Origin: Pedobacter panaciterrae
GTDB taxonomy: Bacteria > Bacteroidota > Bacteroidia > Sphingobacteriales > Sphingobacteriaceae
Direction: 5' to 3'
Assembly: GCF_013204795.1 (NCBI RefSeq)
Contig: NZ_JABMKW010000016.1
Location: 62,001-126,000, forward strand
DNA length: 64,000 nt
Part shown: positions 62,750 to 64,000 of the stretch, in pieces
Layout of the letters: every line of letters starts with the position of its first letter
Numbering within the stretch: position 1 is the first letter of the stretch
Position numbers and translations under genes: made by a program
Notes under the pieces: model-generated
Told to the model about the DNA's origin: nothing
The model's database searches: none
The model's input: the letters and a program-made list of their open reading frames with translations, nothing else

Positions 62750-63583
62750 TTAATCGAAGTTGGTGGAAAATGAAAGGTGTTTCCATTGTTCCATTTCAGT
62801 TTGCTCGTTTTTCCGGTGTTCCAGAATAGAGTTGTAGCTGTCTGGTCCAAGAACAAGATGAACGGGAGGCTCTTCTGCTTTTACGATTGCATTCAGTGCT
62901 TGTGCCAGTTTTTTTGGATCGCCTGGTTGGTGTCCGTTAAAACTGCTCAACATGGCTGCATGCTCTTTTTTACCGTAACCGATCACATCTTTTTTGGCCA
63001 CAACTAGCGTATAATCAGACATGAAATTAGTACGGAACATACCTGGAGCCACCACAGTAATCTTAATGCCAAAGGGTTTGACTTCTTGTGCCAATGCTTC
63101 TGAAAGACCTACAACAGCAAATTTAGCCGCATTGTAACTTCCGGTATTGGCGTAACCCATATAACCCATATTTGAAGCTATGTTAATGATGTGTCCGGAT
63201 TGCTGTTTTCTAAGGTACGGTAGGACATGACGAATAATGTTCACCGTTCCAAAAACGTTAACCTCCTGCGTTTTACGGAATTCTTCTTCAGAAATTTCTT
63301 CCAAGCTCCCCACCAGATAATAACCGGCATTGTTTAATACCACGTCCAACCTTCCAAAATGTACAATGCTTTTGTATATGGCATCGCTAACGGCTCCGTC
63401 GTTAGTAATATCTAATGCCAGAGGAAGAAAGTTTTCGCTAGTTTCGCCAAGGCTGCTCATGAGTTCGTTAACATTCCGTGAAGTAGCCACCAGTTTGTCG
63501 CCATTTGCCAATACCAGTTTGGCAGTTTCAAGCCCCATCCCTTTGGATGCACCTGTGATAAACCATACTTTTTGTGTATTCAT
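62750..63583 (-). CDS. SDR family oxidoreductase
   Basis: 277 residues from MNTQKVWFITGASKGMGLET (ATG 63583); the frame extends 13 codons upstream without a better start. VVLNNAGYYLVG, IINIASNMGYMG (Ser) and YNAAKFAVVGLSEAL (Tyr, Lys) are complete. The length and the C-terminal HLVLGPDSYNSILEHR fit the common Bacteroidota group of oxidoreductases regulated by linked AraC proteins. Substrate unknown. Confidence 0.93.
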   Translation of the reverse strand: MNTQKVWFITGASKGMGLETAKLVLANGDKLVATSRNVNELMSSLGETSENFLPLALDITNDGAVSDAIYKSIVHFGRLDVVLNNAGYYLVGSLEEISEEEFRKTQEVNVFGTVNIIRHVLPYLRKQQSGHIINIASNMGYMGYANTGSYNAAKFAVVGLSEALAQEVKPFGIKITVVAPGMFRTNFMSDYTLVVAKKDVIGYGKKEHAAMLSSFNGHQPGDPKKLAQALNAIVKAEEPPVHLVLGPDSYNSILEHRKNEQTEMEQWKHLSFSTNFD

Positions 63584-63622
63584 TTTTTTAATTTTGATTG
63601 TGGTACAAAATTCGGCTAACAC

Positions 63623-64000
63623 GGTCTGATAAAATTATCCATTTTACTGACATATGTATCCAATTTCAGGATCAGTGAATTCAAGATGAATGACTGATTT
63701 TTAGCTGAGCGCTACAAACATGCATTAGTAGCCATGTGATTATAACCTATTATAAACGAGAAGTTTATCTACACCGGCTATCTTTGAATAAAAAATATTC
63801 AAAGATAATCCTCTAATGCCCCACAATTGTAAAAACCTTTAGGAGAAATACTTTGAACAAGCTTGATGATATTGAAAACAGTGATTTTTAAATAAAAATT
63901 GGACTTTGAAATGTTCAAAGTCCAATTTATGCCCTTAGGGGGGTTATTTTGAACAGTACTCACAGATGGACTGAATTCAAAAAAATTTTATGATGATTTA
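63623..64000. other. Non-coding right end of window
   Basis: 378 bases without a supportable gene. It contains a third short copy of TACTTTGAACA at 63849-63859 in the frame EKYFEQA-stop, and the hairpin at 63896-63928. Confidence 0.6.
63896..63928. terminator. Perfect 15-bp hairpin, terminator-like
   Basis: AAATTGGACTTTGAA, loop ATG, and the exact complement. A/T runs on both sides allow termination in either direction. Its minus strand contains GACTTTGAACATTT, close to the sequence in the direct repeats. Confidence 0.7.

Noticed and set aside
1..64000. tRNA, rRNA, CRISPR arrays, intact transposases or integrases
   Set aside because: None seen on either strand; the repeats present are short, diverged or hairpins, and no transposase or recombinase frame was found.

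Overview
The window looks like chromosome of a Bacteroidota member, most likely Sphingobacteriaceae and Pedobacter-like. The reasons are an A+T-rich background, FecI-type sigma/FecR/SusC/SusD genes, HYC_CC_PP and DUF3347 metal-linked proteins, many secreted and lipoproteins with Bacteroidota-type signals, short Crp/Fnr and AraC regulators, and promoters of the -7 TAnnTTTG type. No rRNA, tRNA, CRISPR array or intact insertion sequence was seen. The genus is an inference; no database was consulted.

Layout. 0-7.2 kb (minus): a likely operon with a glycosyl hydrolase, MprF (aminoacyl-phosphatidylglycerol synthase/flippase), an AcvB/VirJ-type hydrolase, a DUF2147 protein, a Ycf48-like beta-propeller and a VOC protein cut by the left edge. 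7.4-13.4 kb (plus): a phosphotriesterase-family protein, then an overlapping TolC-HlyD-ABC2-ABC2 export operon with no ATPase gene. 13.4-22.3 kb (minus): a copper/silver efflux locus with DoxX, DUF3347, two CusB-like adaptors, CusC, a CusA pump encoded by two overlapping ORFs, a secreted HMA protein and a HYC_CC_PP protein. 22.4-31.9 kb: mixed housekeeping and accessory genes (RmlD, GNAT, VOC proteins, F420-type oxidoreductase, Crp/Fnr, AraC, DHFR-like protein, RsgA, PQQ-type sugar dehydrogenase).

32.1-39.7 kb: small regulator-target modules. A Crp/Fnr gene is bracketed by two promoters that share one dyad element at the same distance from the -7 box. An HxlR gene sits between two promoters that share a 73-bp ungapped block. 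A nucleotidyltransferase with a 54-codon partner gene looks like a toxin-antitoxin pair. 40.3-57.7 kb (minus, visibly richer in G+C): sigma/FecR, SusC/SusD, ABC ATPase, a GldF-GldG-like fusion, two tandem MutS-like ATPases lacking the mismatch-recognition domain, a secreted alpha/beta hydrolase and an active/degenerate pair of M16 peptidases. I regard this as the best candidate for an undescribed system, probably for import and processing of a peptide-like ligand; that role is inference.

57.8-60.2 kb: a second small metal/haem locus (DUF3347, haem-binding c-type motif, His-rich protein) with two frameshifted small secreted genes. Diverged 70-bp direct repeats at 39.9 and 60.05 kb, each encoding the same C-terminal peptide relic, bracket the 20-kb segment. 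60.3-63.6 kb (minus): SDR, TetR, AraC and SDR genes. The right end is non-coding with a strong hairpin.
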